The translations under genes were made by a program, and so were the position numbers. A stretch of DNA of 64,000 bases from Rapana venosa (Eukaryota > Mollusca > Gastropoda > Neogastropoda > Muricidae), in the NCBI GenBank assembly GCA_028751875.1, contig CM054153.1, forward strand, positions 11,481,633 through 11,545,632, read 5' to 3'. Below, in pieces: positions 21,906 to 33,125 of this stretch; the first letter of the stretch is position 1, and each line of letters opens with the position of its first letter. Below the pieces are notes generated by a model. That model worked only from the letters and a program-made list of their open reading frames with translations, made no database searches and had not been told where the DNA came from.

Positions 21906-22164
21906 TCGCGTGCCAACGTTGGTGCACATACCCGTAACATTTTTGTATGCTTACATACATTTCAAGGCATATTCGCCTGCTTAATGTATGCATAAGCATG
22001 TGTGTATACCTACTTGCCCGTTTCTGTGTAACTATCAGCACGTGTGAACATGCGCATGCATTTGTGTGCAACCCCCAAAAAAGGAAGCATCATGATTCAC
22101 ACAGGGTGAGGCCATTCTAGTCTGACCAAACAAAGACGAAATGAGTTGTATGCCTCAAGTCAGG
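21906..22164. other. Low-copy spacer
   Basis: Contains ATGCATAAGCATGTG and other TG-rich short motifs. No gene. Confidence 0.4.
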
Positions 22165-22450
22165 CGAACAGGCAAAACCAAATTTTCGAAAATTGAATGA
22201 AGAAACCAACGAGAGCAGGAACAGACAGGGAGCAGAAGGCAAGAAATGGGAAATACACAGAGATAAAAGAGGTCCATAATTTCTGGAAGGGGGGGAAAGG
22301 CTAGAATGGCCTGGGGAAGTGGAATCTGCGTGTTTGCATCTCCAATTTGGGTGTCCAGTGTTTGAGGACTGAGTCTGTTATTTTACATTTTGGTTGAAGG
22401 CTGCGATGAGTTTGTGTGTGAAATGACAGAATGTGGAATCAAGAAGGGAA
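22165..22450 (+). repeat. Repeat H copy 2
   Basis: Landmarks: AAACCAAATTTTCGAAAATT, GGGAGCAGAAGGCAAGAAAT, GTGGAATCTGCGTGTTTGC, TTTGAGGACTGAGTCTGTTA and GTGTGTGAAATGACAGAATG. This copy has no directly attached long microsatellite. The next (TG)n starts about 370 bp downstream. Confidence 0.78.
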
Positions 22451-22809
22451 GAGGATCAGGCCTAGCTGACCCTACTTCAGGGGCCGAGAAATTCCTCGGC
22501 AACTTGGAGGACCTGCAGCGTACTGCTGTCTTTGTTGCTTTAAGTGCACTGCCCATCTGATGAATGCAAATGAGAGAAAGAGAGATGCAGACAGACAGAT
22601 AGATAAAAACAGTGGCAGCAGCATGTAATGCGTTATTAGTTAAAGCTGTTTTGTTAATGATTCTCAGAACATGGGGAGTATCTGGACTCCAGAACGCTTT
22701 TCACAGACTTCCTCTAGAAAGCTACAATGGGGCAAACGATGCACTTTTCCCAGGAAATCAATGACAGTTGTATCTAATAGTCCATGGGTAAACATACGTA
22801 CACACACAC

Positions 22810-22812
22810 TGT

Positions 22813-22907
<95 letters not shown>

Positions 22908-22930
22908 TGCGTGTGTGTGTGTGTGTATGA
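22810..22930. repeat. (TG)n microsatellite
   Basis: Almost perfect TG units with one GCGCGTGCG interruption near the end. Confidence 0.96.
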
Positions 22931-22934
22931 TGTC

Positions 22935-23255
22935 AGATCAGAGTCAATTCGCATTTTCCCTTCTCTAGTATAGCAAAAGGGACAAAACCCAATTTTTAAA
23001 AATTGGAAACAGAAACCAAATAGAATGAAAGCAGCAGACTGGGAACAGAAGGTAAGAAAAGGGGTAGTGTAAATAAAGATGGAAGGAGGAAAACAAAGAA
23101 TGGGGGATGTGGGGTGAGAGAAAGGAGACTTGGAATCTGTGTTTGCTTTTCCAATTTGATGGCGAGTGCTTCAGGATTGAGGGAGGGAGTCAGTTATGTT
23201 GCCTTTGGCATTGTGGGTGAGGGTGAGTTGATTGTACTGGAAATTACATAATGAT
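22935..23255 (+). repeat. Repeat H copy 3
   Basis: Landmarks: CAATTCGCATTTTCCCTTCT, AACCCAATTTTTAAAAATTG, GGGAACAGAAGGTAAGAAAA, CTTGGAATCTGTGTTTGC, CAATTTGATGGCGAGTGCTT, GAGTCAGTTATGTTGCC. The (TG)n run at 23257-23395 begins exactly where the repeat ends. Confidence 0.82.
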
Positions 23256-23256
23256 G

Positions 23257-23271
23257 GTGTGTGTGTGTGTG

Positions 23272-23357
<86 letters not shown>

Positions 23358-23395
23358 TGTTGTGTTGTGTTGTGTTGTGTGTGTACATGTATGTG
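23257..23395. repeat. (TG)n microsatellite with TGTGT variants
   Basis: Long TG run ending in TTGTG units. Confidence 0.96.
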
Positions 23396-23419
23396 TTTGT
23401 TCGTTTCTTGTGCACTTGC

Positions 23420-23614
23420 TTACAAGCACACGTGTGCGAACGCATGCAGAACATCTTGTGCGCACGTTAAGTCCTGTTCCGCTTTTTGAAAGAGTGGGCC
23501 GTTGTGTGCCGGTGGGAGCGGATGACAAAATTTACAAAAACACATGCACACGGGAACTGGATGTAAAAAAAAAGAGCACATGAGTGCTTATTCCATTATC
23601 CTCGATATATATTT
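23420..23614 (+). mobile_element. SINE-B copy 4, 5'-truncated
   Basis: Starts at CACACGTGTGCGAACGCATG and continues AGAACATCTTGTGCGCACG, GTTCCGCTTTTTGAAAGAG, GGGAACTGGATG and CATTATCCTCGATATATATT. It is followed at once by an L2-type tail at 23618. Confidence 0.88.
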
Positions 23615-23615
23615 T

Positions 23616-23706
23616 TTTAAAGTTATCTGAGCGCTTTGATTTGTTGCTCTACAAGATTCAGCGCTATATAAATTCCATACATTATTATTATTATTATTAT
23701 TATTAT
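23616..23706 (+). mobile_element. L2/CR1-type 3' tail with (ATT)n
   Basis: Contains GAGCGCTTTGATTTGTTGC, ACAAGATTCAGCGCTATATA, AATTCCATACATTATTATTA. It is nearly identical to the tail of SINE-D at 63510-63577. It lies directly 3' of SINE-B copy 4, either as a second insertion or as a chimeric unit. Confidence 0.82.
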
Positions 23707-24055
23707 GTTTATCTGAGACTGAGGGAGAGGCAGAGATATAGAGAGAAACAGACAGACAGACAGACAGAAACAAAGATACAGAAACAAAGATAGAGAGACA
23801 GAGACAGTGAAAGGGACAGAGACAGAGATGGACTGACAGACTAGAGAGGTGACCAAAGTGGGTGTGCATTGTGTCTACATGCGTTTATGAACACATGTGC
23901 ACATGACGTGTGCATTATGATTAAACTTAAAAGCTTCCACTTTTCATATCAGAATTACGTACTATAAACAAACAAAGGCAAATCACCCAAACCCACCCAA
24001 AGTCCCAGAAAAATGTGTAAACAAGATCTTTAAAAAAAGTTATATAGACTATAAT
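23707..24055. other. CAGA-rich run and spacer
   Basis: Degenerate CAGA and GACAGA units to about 23840, then low-copy AT-rich sequence up to the LINE. No gene. Confidence 0.5.
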
Positions 24056-25074
24056 GTGGAGTCCCACAAGGATCAGTTCTGGGCCCTGTCCTGTTCACTC
24101 TCTACACTGTTCCACTCTCATACATAATAAACCGTCACCACATCAACCATCATTTCTACGCTGATGACTCTCAGATTCAAAGCAGTGACACTCCTGAAAA
24201 TCTGCCTTCTCTCTTGACAAATATGTCACTTTGCCTTCAAGACATTCAAAACTGGATGATACAAAACAAGTTACAACTAAATGCAGATAAAACCAAAGCC
24301 ATGATTATAGGGACCAAACACAAACTCTCTTCCATCACAACAGATTCAATAGAATTTGGCAGTACATCAGTTCCGCTATCCACTGCAGTTAAGTATCTAG
24401 GTGTTGTTATTGACAACACACTCTCTGTGCAAAAATTCATCACCCAGACCTGCCAGTCCTGCTACTATCAATTACGGAGTATAAGTGCAATCCGAAAGTG
24501 TCTGTCCACTGATGCAACATCCAAACTTGTCACATCTCTTATTCTTTCACGTCTGGACTATTGTAATTCTCTTTTGGCTGGTCTGCCAGCATCATCTATC
24601 CACTCCCTTCAACGCATACAAAACTCTGCAGCTCGATTAGTCCTCAAAAAGAAAAAATCTGAGCATATTACTCCACTCCTGCAATCTCTCCACTGGTTGC
24701 TTGTGCCACAGAGAGTGAAGTACAAGATCAGTACTCTCTGTTACAAATGTCTCCACAAAACAGCACCCTCCTACCTCTGTGATTGCCTTCACCTGTACAC
24801 TCCTTCTCGTTCCCTCCGCTCTGCTGCAGATACCTTGGGCCTACGAATACCTAGATTCAACCAATCCACTGTTGGCCGTCGCTCTTTCTCTATTTCTGGT
24901 CCATCAATCTGGAATGATCTCCCTCTCTTCCTTCCTGAAAAGCCTACTTACGACAGCTTTAAATCCAGCCTCAAAACATACCTATTTCAAACCTAAGATT
25001 TTTCCTTCTTGTTTCATCTCATATCTGTCCCTGCCTTTAAAAGCCAAAATTCCATCACACAGCTGAAATGTACA

Positions 25075-25140
<66 letters not shown>

Positions 25141-25316
25141 TGTGTGCGTATGTGTGTGTGTGTGCGTGTGTGTGTACATTTGAATTTGTTAGAATATTGT
25201 TAATCGTTGTTGGTTGCTTGTGTGGGAGCGGATTGAATGGAAGCGCTCTGATTTGTAATTGCAAGATATAGCGCTCTATAAATTCCATATATTATTATTA
25301 TTATCATTATATATAC
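24056..25316 (+). mobile_element. L2/CR1-like LINE, 5'-truncated, with intact 3' end
   Basis: A non-LTR retrotransposon truncated within the reverse transcriptase domain. The reading frame is open from the first recognisable codon at 24058 to the stop at 24994-24996, followed by a 3' UTR with a (TG)n run at 25078-25175. The element ends with GGAAGCGCTCTGATTTGTAA, GCAAGATATAGCGCTCTATA and an (ATT)n tail. That 3' module is shared with SINE-D and several solo tails in the window. The clean frame suggests a fairly young insertion. Target-site duplications were not resolved because both flanks are AT-rich. Confidence 0.88.
24058..24996 (+). CDS. Reverse transcriptase C-terminal part of the L2/CR1-like LINE (partial)
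   Basis: Copies LINE RNA into DNA at the target site. The frame begins at GVPQGSVLGPVLF, the conserved RT block before the active site. It carries the catalytic FYADD (24154-24168), the NKLQLNADKTKAM block and VKYLGVVID, then the CR1/L2-type C-terminal region with ILSRLDYCNSLLAGLP, LQRIQNSAARLV, LHWLLVPQRVKYKI and the terminal GPSIWNDLP motif. The last 260 codons also begin with an ATG at 24214, but that is internal to the RT domain and not a true start. The endonuclease and N-terminal RT are absent, so the fragment cannot be autonomous. No stop or frameshift interrupts the 313 codons. Confidence 0.9.
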   Translation, partial: GVPQGSVLGPVLFTLYTVPLSYIINRHHINHHFYADDSQIQSSDTPENLPSLLTNMSLCLQDIQNWMIQNKLQLNADKTKAMIIGTKHKLSSITTDSIEFGSTSVPLSTAVKYLGVVIDNTLSVQKFITQTCQSCYYQLRSISAIRKCLSTDATSKLVTSLILSRLDYCNSLLAGLPASSIHSLQRIQNSAARLVLKKKKSEHITPLLQSLHWLLVPQRVKYKISTLCYKCLHKTAPSYLCDCLHLYTPSRSLRSAADTLGLRIPRFNQSTVGRRSFSISGPSIWNDLPLFLPEKPTYDSFKSSLKTYLFQT

Positions 25317-25369
25317 ATACATACATACATACATACATACATACATACATACATACATACATACATAAC
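25317..25369. repeat. (CATA)n microsatellite
   Basis: About 13 CATA units directly after the LINE tail. Confidence 0.95.
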
Positions 25370-25612
25370 GAAGAAACAAAATGGAAGGAGGACAGGGAGA
25401 AGAAGACAAGAAATGGCGCGGGAAAAGGGAAACAACCATTCACAAGGAAAGGGGTGTGTGAGATGGTAGGATGGAAGGATGGGGAATTGGAATCTGCGTT
25501 TGTGTCTCTGGTTTGGTGTCAAGTGGTTGAGGACTGAGTCAGTTATTTTGCATACTGGCCTTGGGGAGGCTGAGTTGTCTGTAAACGTGACAGTGTTAGT
25601 GTGTTAAGAGTG
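25370..25612 (+). repeat. Repeat H copy 4
   Basis: Landmarks: AGAAGACAAGAAATGG, GAATTGGAATCTGCGTTTGT, GGTGTCAAGTGGTTGAGGAC, TGAGTCAGTTATTTTGCATA and GCTGAGTTGTCTGTAAACG. It runs into (TG)n at 25610. Confidence 0.8.
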
Positions 25613-25613
25613 A

Positions 25614-25687
<74 letters not shown>

Positions 25688-25690
25688 ACG
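25610..25690. repeat. (TG)n microsatellite
   Basis: GAGT units, then about 35 perfect TG units ending TGCACGCGTGC. Confidence 0.96.
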
Positions 25691-26695
25691 CGTGCTCGCG
25701 GGCGTACGTTTGTGGTGTGAGTTTGTGTGTGAATGAGTCTCTGTGTGTCTTTCTGTGTCTCTTTGTATGTGTTTGTGTGTTTGTCTGGGTGTCTGTGAAG
25801 GTATGTGCTTGTCTGTGTATTGGTGTTGCTGAACCACTATGTTTTAATAAGTTAATGGGACTTAAACACATCAACACAGACATACAGATACAAGGAAAGG
25901 AGACAGACAGAAAGGGAGCAAGATTTAACAAAGAAAATGATAGCCATGTCTTACCCTGTTTTTATGGCTTAAAAAGTCTGGATCTACTGGTGTTTGATAT
26001 GAAACGCTAGTCAAGTAAAAAAAAACAACAACAACCCCAAAACCCACCCGTGGATACTTTATACCAGTTCATATTATTAACGATGCAAACACAAAAATGT
26101 TATCTAATTGTTTGAAGCATTATTTTACAAGTGGATGTTACGAAACTTTTTTCTTGCCTTTTGATTCTTAACATTGAAAAGAGCACATACTTTTTATTAT
26201 CAATTCAAATGTGCCCTTGTCCATGTATGATCAACTTTCGCTTTTGTTTTAATCATCTTTTATAATCTGATAGATTTTTTGTTTTGATATGGTTTTTTGG
26301 GGGGCCTCCTTATTTATTTCCATTTATTTTGCTAGAAATCTTATTGAACATAGTAAATAACTTCGAAATTTATCACCACTCACAAAAATTAGAAAGGAAG
26401 TCGATGATAGAAAGAAAGAAATTTTAAAAAGAAATAAAGAAAGATAGAAAGAAAGAAAGACAGACAGACAAAAAGAAAGAAAATAAAGAAGACAGAAAGA
26501 GACGAGACTTAAGCATCAACATCTACCAAAGAAAGAAAACAATCCCTCTTGAATTCAATCAGACTAAGCCTCGTAGAGCGTCAATTGTATAACGGTCTGG
26601 AATCGATAAAAAGAGCCACTTCAAAGTATAGAATAAACGTGAAAAATGTGAAATGCCATTTACCATAACTACAAGTTTGTTTTAGTTTGATTTTG
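25691..26695. other. Low-copy spacer
   Basis: TG-rich to 25800, then AT-rich with GAAA/GACA units near 26395-26500. No gene recognised. Confidence 0.5.
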
Positions 26696-26940
26696 GGTAG
26701 CTCCTGTAGTTTCAAAGATAAGCAATCAATTGCAGGGGAAGAGAAGTGGGGTGTGAGAGCCCAGCCTTTGAGAACACCAGAAGTGTTTATTTATTCATTC
26801 TTGGCCACGCCTCGCGTTTCACACAGTCTGCTTTCTAAGGGATTTGGGGGAGTGTTTATCTATTCATAGCCTGGACAGGCATTGTCTTTCAGAACGTACT
26901 GGTTCTGCTCTTCCACCATTTGCTGTTGTTGTTGTTGTTG
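26696..26940 (+). repeat. Repeat F copy 1
   Basis: Nearly identical to 62466-62700 over AGCCCAGCCTTTGAGAACAC, CAGAAGTGTTTATTTATTC, TTGGCCACGCCTCGCGTTTC, ACACAGTCTGCTTTCTAAGG and GAGTGTTTATCTATTCATAG. No tRNA head or RT similarity is seen, so its class is unknown. Both copies are followed by GTT/TTGG-rich sequence and then CT microsatellites. Confidence 0.82.
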
Positions 26941-27160
26941 GTTTGATATTCATTTTGGTTTTAGTGTTTGTTACCATTTTGTGGGAGTTTTCCCTCTTGT
27001 TTTCTTTGGTTGATTCATTGAGTGATTAGTTTGTTGAATGATTGGCTGGTTGGTTGTGCTGGCTTGATGGATGGATGGTTGGCTGGTTAGTTGATTGGCC
27101 TGGGTTTTTTTCTGGTTGCTTGGTTGCATAGCTGGTTGATAAGGTATTCCTCTTTTTTTT
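26941..27160. repeat. Degenerate TTGG/CTGG-rich segment
   Basis: Imperfect GATGG, TTGGCTGG and GGTTG units. A similar segment follows repeat F copy 2 at 62765-62840. Confidence 0.6.
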
Positions 27161-27459
27161 CCTCATGACTAGTCAAGATTGCTTCAAATGTATAGCATTC
27201 AAACATTGCTCTCTGTCTGTATATCTTCCTGTTGTCTGTTTCTCTCTATCTCTCTTTCTGCTCTCTATCTCTATATGTGTGTCTGTCTGTCTGTCTCTCT
27301 CTGTTTCTTTCTGTCTGTCTGTCTGTCTCTCTCAAAACATTCCATCATTTCTAAGACAAGTCATCTCACTCCAAGGCCAGCGGCAGAATAATTCACTCCT
27401 GTCTGCAAACACTTGCTGCCAAATGGAAGGTGCAAACACAGATTCCACTGCTCTCTCTC
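27161..27459. other. Pyrimidine-rich spacer
   Basis: CTGT/CTCT units at 27225-27335, then about 120 bp of low-copy sequence containing no recognised feature. Confidence 0.5.
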
Positions 27460-28665
<1,206 letters not shown>

Positions 28666-29094
28666 TAACACCTTTCCACGTCTGTTTAGATTCACAACTC
28701 TTCTTTTGCTCCTTGTCTGATATCACTCTAATTGAAAGGAGACAGACAGAAGACAGACAAGCAGTGACAGATAAATAGACACAAATTGACGGAGACGGAG
28801 AGAGACAAGGATGGAGAGAGAGAACAAAAAAATCGCACAAGAGAGAGACAAAGCGATGTGGACAGACTTAAAGATCTACATGAAAAAAGACGGACGGAAA
28901 AACGGACAGACTGTACAGGAACTACAATAAACACGATCGGGAAAAAAAACCTCCAGCAAATATTGATCTTTCAAAAATGGAAACCTTTCTTCTTTTTTAT
29001 TTCTTCTCCTTCTTTTTAAAGAAATGTGTGTTCCTATGATTACAGAATGATATTATAAAAAACCTTCGGTGTCAGTTCTCACGGTATAAATGGA
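28666..29094. other. Purine-rich spacer
   Basis: GACAGA-rich at 28737-28920, then AT-rich. No gene is seen. Confidence 0.5.
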
Positions 29095-29386
29095 AAAGAT
29101 ATTGTGTTGCATTGTATTGTAATGTATTTCGTTGCATTTTATTACGCTATATTGCATTGTTTTACATTGCAATATCTTGGTATTGCATTGCGCTGTCTCG
29201 TATCGCAGAGCACTGCATGGTATTATAAACAATATTATATTGTATTGTAATGTACAGTAATGTGTTGCACTGCAGTGTTTTGAGTTGTTTTATATTTTGT
29301 TGTATTGTGTAGTATTGCGTGGATTTTGTATTGCATTGTACAGCATCATGTAGCTTTGTACGGTCTTATATTGCATTGCATTGTAA
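29095..29386. repeat. Degenerate TATTG/CATTG repeat
   Basis: Imperfect 5-bp units TATTG, CATTG, TGTAT throughout about 290 bp, too diverged to be a clean microsatellite. A related degenerate run occurs at 34860-35085. Confidence 0.75.
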
Positions 29387-29388
29387 AG

Positions 29389-29570
29389 TTGGCCTTTGGA
29401 GAACATCTCCAACGCTGACTGTCCTTATGCCCACTTGGCCGAGAGAGTGGGGATGTACTGTGGGCAAGGCATCTCCACTATAATCGAATTTCTGCCCAAT
29501 TTCCGAAACAGCGGCTGCCTCCTCTGCTGTTTTGGAGGTCATCGTCGAACACGACGGACAAACAAATTTT
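29389..29570 (+). mobile_element. Repeat D copy 2, 5'-truncated
   Basis: Matches the last 180 bp of the insert at 20878-21248: TTGGCCTTTGGAGAACATC, GGGATGTACTGTGGGCAAGG, CTCCTCTGCTGTTTTGGAGG, then the CGTCG-AACA-CGACG hairpin and GACAAACAAA, with a T-rich/A-rich end. It differs from copy 1 by a few substitutions only. Confidence 0.82.
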
Positions 29571-29699
29571 TTTTTAAATTCTAAAGTAATGTACTACACA
29601 ATGTGTAATATCACTGTTATGTGAACAGACCCAAAAATGAACATCAACCAACTACACAATGTCATGTTTTTGCACATGAACAAGTTTTTATGCATGCAT

Positions 29700-29786
29700 T
29701 GATGTGTGTGTGTGTGTGCATGTCTGTGTGTCTGTGTGTGTGATTGCTCTGTGAGTACCTTTTTCGCGAATTTGCATAAACGCGTC

Positions 29787-29880
<94 letters not shown>

Positions 29881-29890
29881 AAGTGTGTGT
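29700..29890. repeat. (TG)n microsatellites
   Basis: Short TG run near 29703-29740 and a long perfect run at 29791-29880 ending GCGCGCGTG. Confidence 0.95.
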
Positions 29891-30184
29891 GTACAAGTGC
29901 GTTTGTGCAACGTACGTGAGTGCTTTCAAGTCAGCAAACAAGTATACACGTGCGACAGCGCACACGCCCAGGCTGTGCGTATGAGCACGCACACGCGCAT
30001 GCCAGCTTGCCTGCATGTGTGTTTGCTTGAAGTGGACATGAGGGGCGTGGGGTGGGGGTGGGGGGCTTAGAGAAACTGTCCGTGTGAAATTCTTCATTCC
30101 CGCTCTTTGTTCAACACACTTCCACACCGCAAAAAGGATTACCCAGAGTTCTTTGTAGGGGGGAGAGGAGAGATTACGAAAATC
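29891..30184. other. TG-rich spacer
   Basis: Low-copy, rich in ACGTGCG-type words. No gene. Confidence 0.45.
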
Positions 30185-30560
<376 letters not shown>

Positions 30561-30905
30561 CAGACACAGGCAGATCCTTTTCTTCTCATCCCTTTTAACC
30601 GTCTGTCTCTCTTTCAGCTGTGCTACTTGCTTTTCCCACCTTTTCTTTTTTCCTTCTCTTTTCTCTCCCACTTTCAGCACTTCTCTATCCTTTGGATCTT
30701 TAGTGAAGCATTCATCATTAACGTTTTCAGCATCACCATCATCTTCATCGTCTCATGACCGCTGTCGTCGTTGCCATCATCCCATGCCTTATTTGCAGCA
30801 GGGGCAGTAGCCAAGCAACAACCAAACCAAAGCAGAAATAGAAGCAGAATGAACTGCAGGAGCAATGTCGTCACCATCTTGTTGCCATCGTCGTTGTTGT
30901 AATGA
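30561..30905. other. Pyrimidine-rich spacer
   Basis: CTT-rich then low-copy sequence with ATCATC and GTTGCCATC words. No gene. Confidence 0.5.
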
Positions 30906-30955
30906 TCATTGAGGAAGAAGAAGAAGAAAAAGAAGAAGAAGAAGAAGAAGAAGAA

Positions 30956-31021
<66 letters not shown>

Positions 31022-31140
31022 AAAGAAGAAGAAGAAGAAGAAGAAGAAGAACAACAACAACAACAACAACAAGAGGAAGATGCAAGCAGCCGCAGCCGCA
31101 GTAGCAGCAGCAGCAGCAGGAGTAGTAGCAATGGCAGTTG
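30906..31140. repeat. Compound trinucleotide (GAA)n(GAT)21(GAA)n(CAA)n(GCA)n
   Basis: GAA units to 30955, a perfect (GAT)n block of about 21 units to 31019, GAA units to about 31049, CAA units to 31072 and degenerate GCA/GTA units to 31135. In one frame it reads Glu, Asp, Glu, Gln, Ser. It is not supported as coding. Confidence 0.95.
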
Positions 31141-31365
31141 TTGGAGTAGCTATCTGTGTATGCATATCTATGTATGTACGTACGTACGTATGTATATATG
31201 TATGTATGAATGCATGTCTGTTTGTCTGTCTGTCTGCCTGTCTGTCTGTTTGTCTGACTGACTTACTCTACTAACACTTTCTCTATCATCTATCTATCTA
31301 TCTATATTTGTCTGTCTGTCTACCTATCTATCTAACCATCTATCTATCTAACAATATCTTGGGGT
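31141..31365. repeat. (ATGT/ACGT)n, (CTGT)n, (CTAT)n run
   Basis: ATGT units with three palindromic ACGT units near 31176-31190, CTGT units at 31216-31256 and CTAT units to about 31350. Confidence 0.9.
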
Positions 31366-32545
31366 GGGTTTGTTGTTGTTTTTCTACCTGCCAGTCTATC
31401 TACGCCATTACGTATACCTCGGCTCCCTTATTTACTGGGCTAATACCCCTCACACCAGCCACTTCCCCAGCCAGGCACCAAAGCTCTGCAACATTAAAAC
31501 ATGCTTCACACCACCAAAACCCCTGAAAACAGCGCAACAAGGGCGGCAGTACCAGAAACCCAATCTCGAGCGCAATCACCGTTCCCACACGCCATCCGTT
31601 GCACCCTGACGTGACACATGACGTCATTTCCTAGTCACGAGCAGGTGACGACATCAATTGTGCAACATCGGTCATAGACAGACCGCCCAGGGAACACGCG
31701 TGTGGCTGTCATTTTAATGGACTTGCCACACGACTCTTTGACACCCAGAGTGTGTGTGTGTGTGTGGTGTGTGTGTGTGTGTGTGTGTGCGAGCGTGCGT
31801 GTTGGAGGGGAGAGGGTGCTGTGCCCGGGTGGAAGAAATTCGTGTGGGAGGAGGTTACTGGGTTTCCAGAGACACCGGCGGTGTAGGGGGAGTGTAGAAA
31901 TTCTCACGTACGTTGTGGTTTTTTTCAGCCGGTGGTAAAATATCGAATGTTATTTAACACATTGTATATTGTGCTGGTTCCTGGGAATGTAGGATGGCAT
32001 GAACGTATCCAGGTCTGTGATTTCGCTCGGTTCACGGATGCATCGGGTGTGCACGCTACTGTGTGCACGCATGCACACGCGCATGCATCACGATCGAATC
32101 CTTGTTGTGTGATTGAAGATGATTTTGAAAGCCCAGTAGCTAATTATAAAAAGCAAATAATCTGCAAAGCTCGGTTATCCTCTGATTCCCATGTGGGTTT
32201 TCTTTGTAGTTTAAGAAAATCTTTTGTTTGGGGGTGAAATAGTTACTCTGTTCAGAGGTTGTCAAGTTCTTTATCAATGCTATACAAACAAAATCTTGGT
32301 CTGCTACTCGTCAAGAAGACCCCCATCGTCTAATTCTCTGACAAGTCCAGACATGAAAGGTCAGTAATAAGCCAAAAAAAAACCCTCAAAGATGGCAGAA
32401 AACAATGACAATCTTGCAAATTCTGTCATTTTTGTCACAATAGAAAGCAATACTGGACATACAGAGGGCAAAAGCTATGCTATCATGAACATGAGGCAAC
32501 TAACTTTATGGGGCAGTTATTGATCGGATAATATGATACTGTTAG
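31366..32545. other. Low-copy spacer
   Basis: Only a (TG)n run at 31750-31790 stands out. Frames of 60-101 codons are present on both strands but show no family motif, and no splice-consistent exon chain is evident by eye. Confidence 0.5.
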
Positions 32546-32637
32546 AGGGTGCGGGATAGTCTTGTGGTTAGAACGTTTCGCTCGCATGTTGACGGTTCGG
32601 GTTCGAGCCACCAGTTCGAGGGAATTTGTTGCACGAG
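32546..32637 (+). mobile_element. SINE-B copy 5, 5' part (interrupted)
   Basis: tRNA-like head: GGGATAGTCTTGTGGTTAG (box A) and CGGGTTCGAGCC (box B). Interrupted at about 32638 by an L2-type tail in the opposite orientation. Confidence 0.78.
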
Positions 32638-32661
32638 TTAATAATAATAATAATAATAATC

Positions 32662-32694
<33 letters not shown>

Positions 32695-32836
32695 GTAATG
32701 GTAATAATAATAATACATGGAATTTATATATCGCTATATCTTGCAGAAAACAAAATCAAAGCGCTTTCATTTATCCTACTCATTCACATGCAGCCAGTTT
32801 CAATTAATAGGTTGGGTTGTTTTTTTAAATTTAACA
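32638..32836 (-). mobile_element. L2/CR1-type tail inserted in SINE-B
   Basis: On the minus strand: TTAATTGAAACTGGCTGC, AAAGCGCTTTGATTTTGTTT, GCAAGATATAGCGATATATA, then TTCCATGTATTATTATTATT and a long (TTA)n. It splits SINE-B copy 5. Confidence 0.78.
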
Positions 32837-33030
32837 TTAGTACTGACTCCACTCCCCTGAAAGTCCTTCGGGTGAGACCATCAACCGTGGCCCTATGTGC
32901 AAACGCACGCAGAACTTGTGCCGCACACGTTAAAACCCGTTTTACCTTTCAAAAGAGTAGGCCATTCTTGCCAGTAAGAACGCAAGACGAAAACAGTTTT
33001 TTAAAATCATGCACACGTGTCGTATTTAGA
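32837..33030 (+). mobile_element. SINE-B copy 5, 3' part
   Basis: Resumes at AACATTAGTACTGACTCCAC and continues AGTCCTTCGGGTGAGACCAT, GCACACGTTAAAACCCG and GAGTAGGCCATTC. The end is diverged and abuts a SINE-C fragment. Confidence 0.78.
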
Positions 33031-33125
33031 CATCATCCCCAAAGTCGGAATGTGGCTACCTTAACCGTGCGTGAGCAAAAAGTCTCACCATTAGTAAACC
33101 TAGGAGCTCTTGTTGAGGAACGAAA
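33031..33125 (+). mobile_element. SINE-C fragment
   Basis: Contains CATCCCCAAAGTCGGAATGT, GGCTACCTTAA and CACCATTAGTAAACCTAGGA, matching the body of 12306-12410. Confidence 0.6.

Noticed and set aside
29711..30127. His/Thr-rich minus-strand frame of 177 codons
   Set aside because: Mostly the complement of the (TG)n run at 29791-29880.
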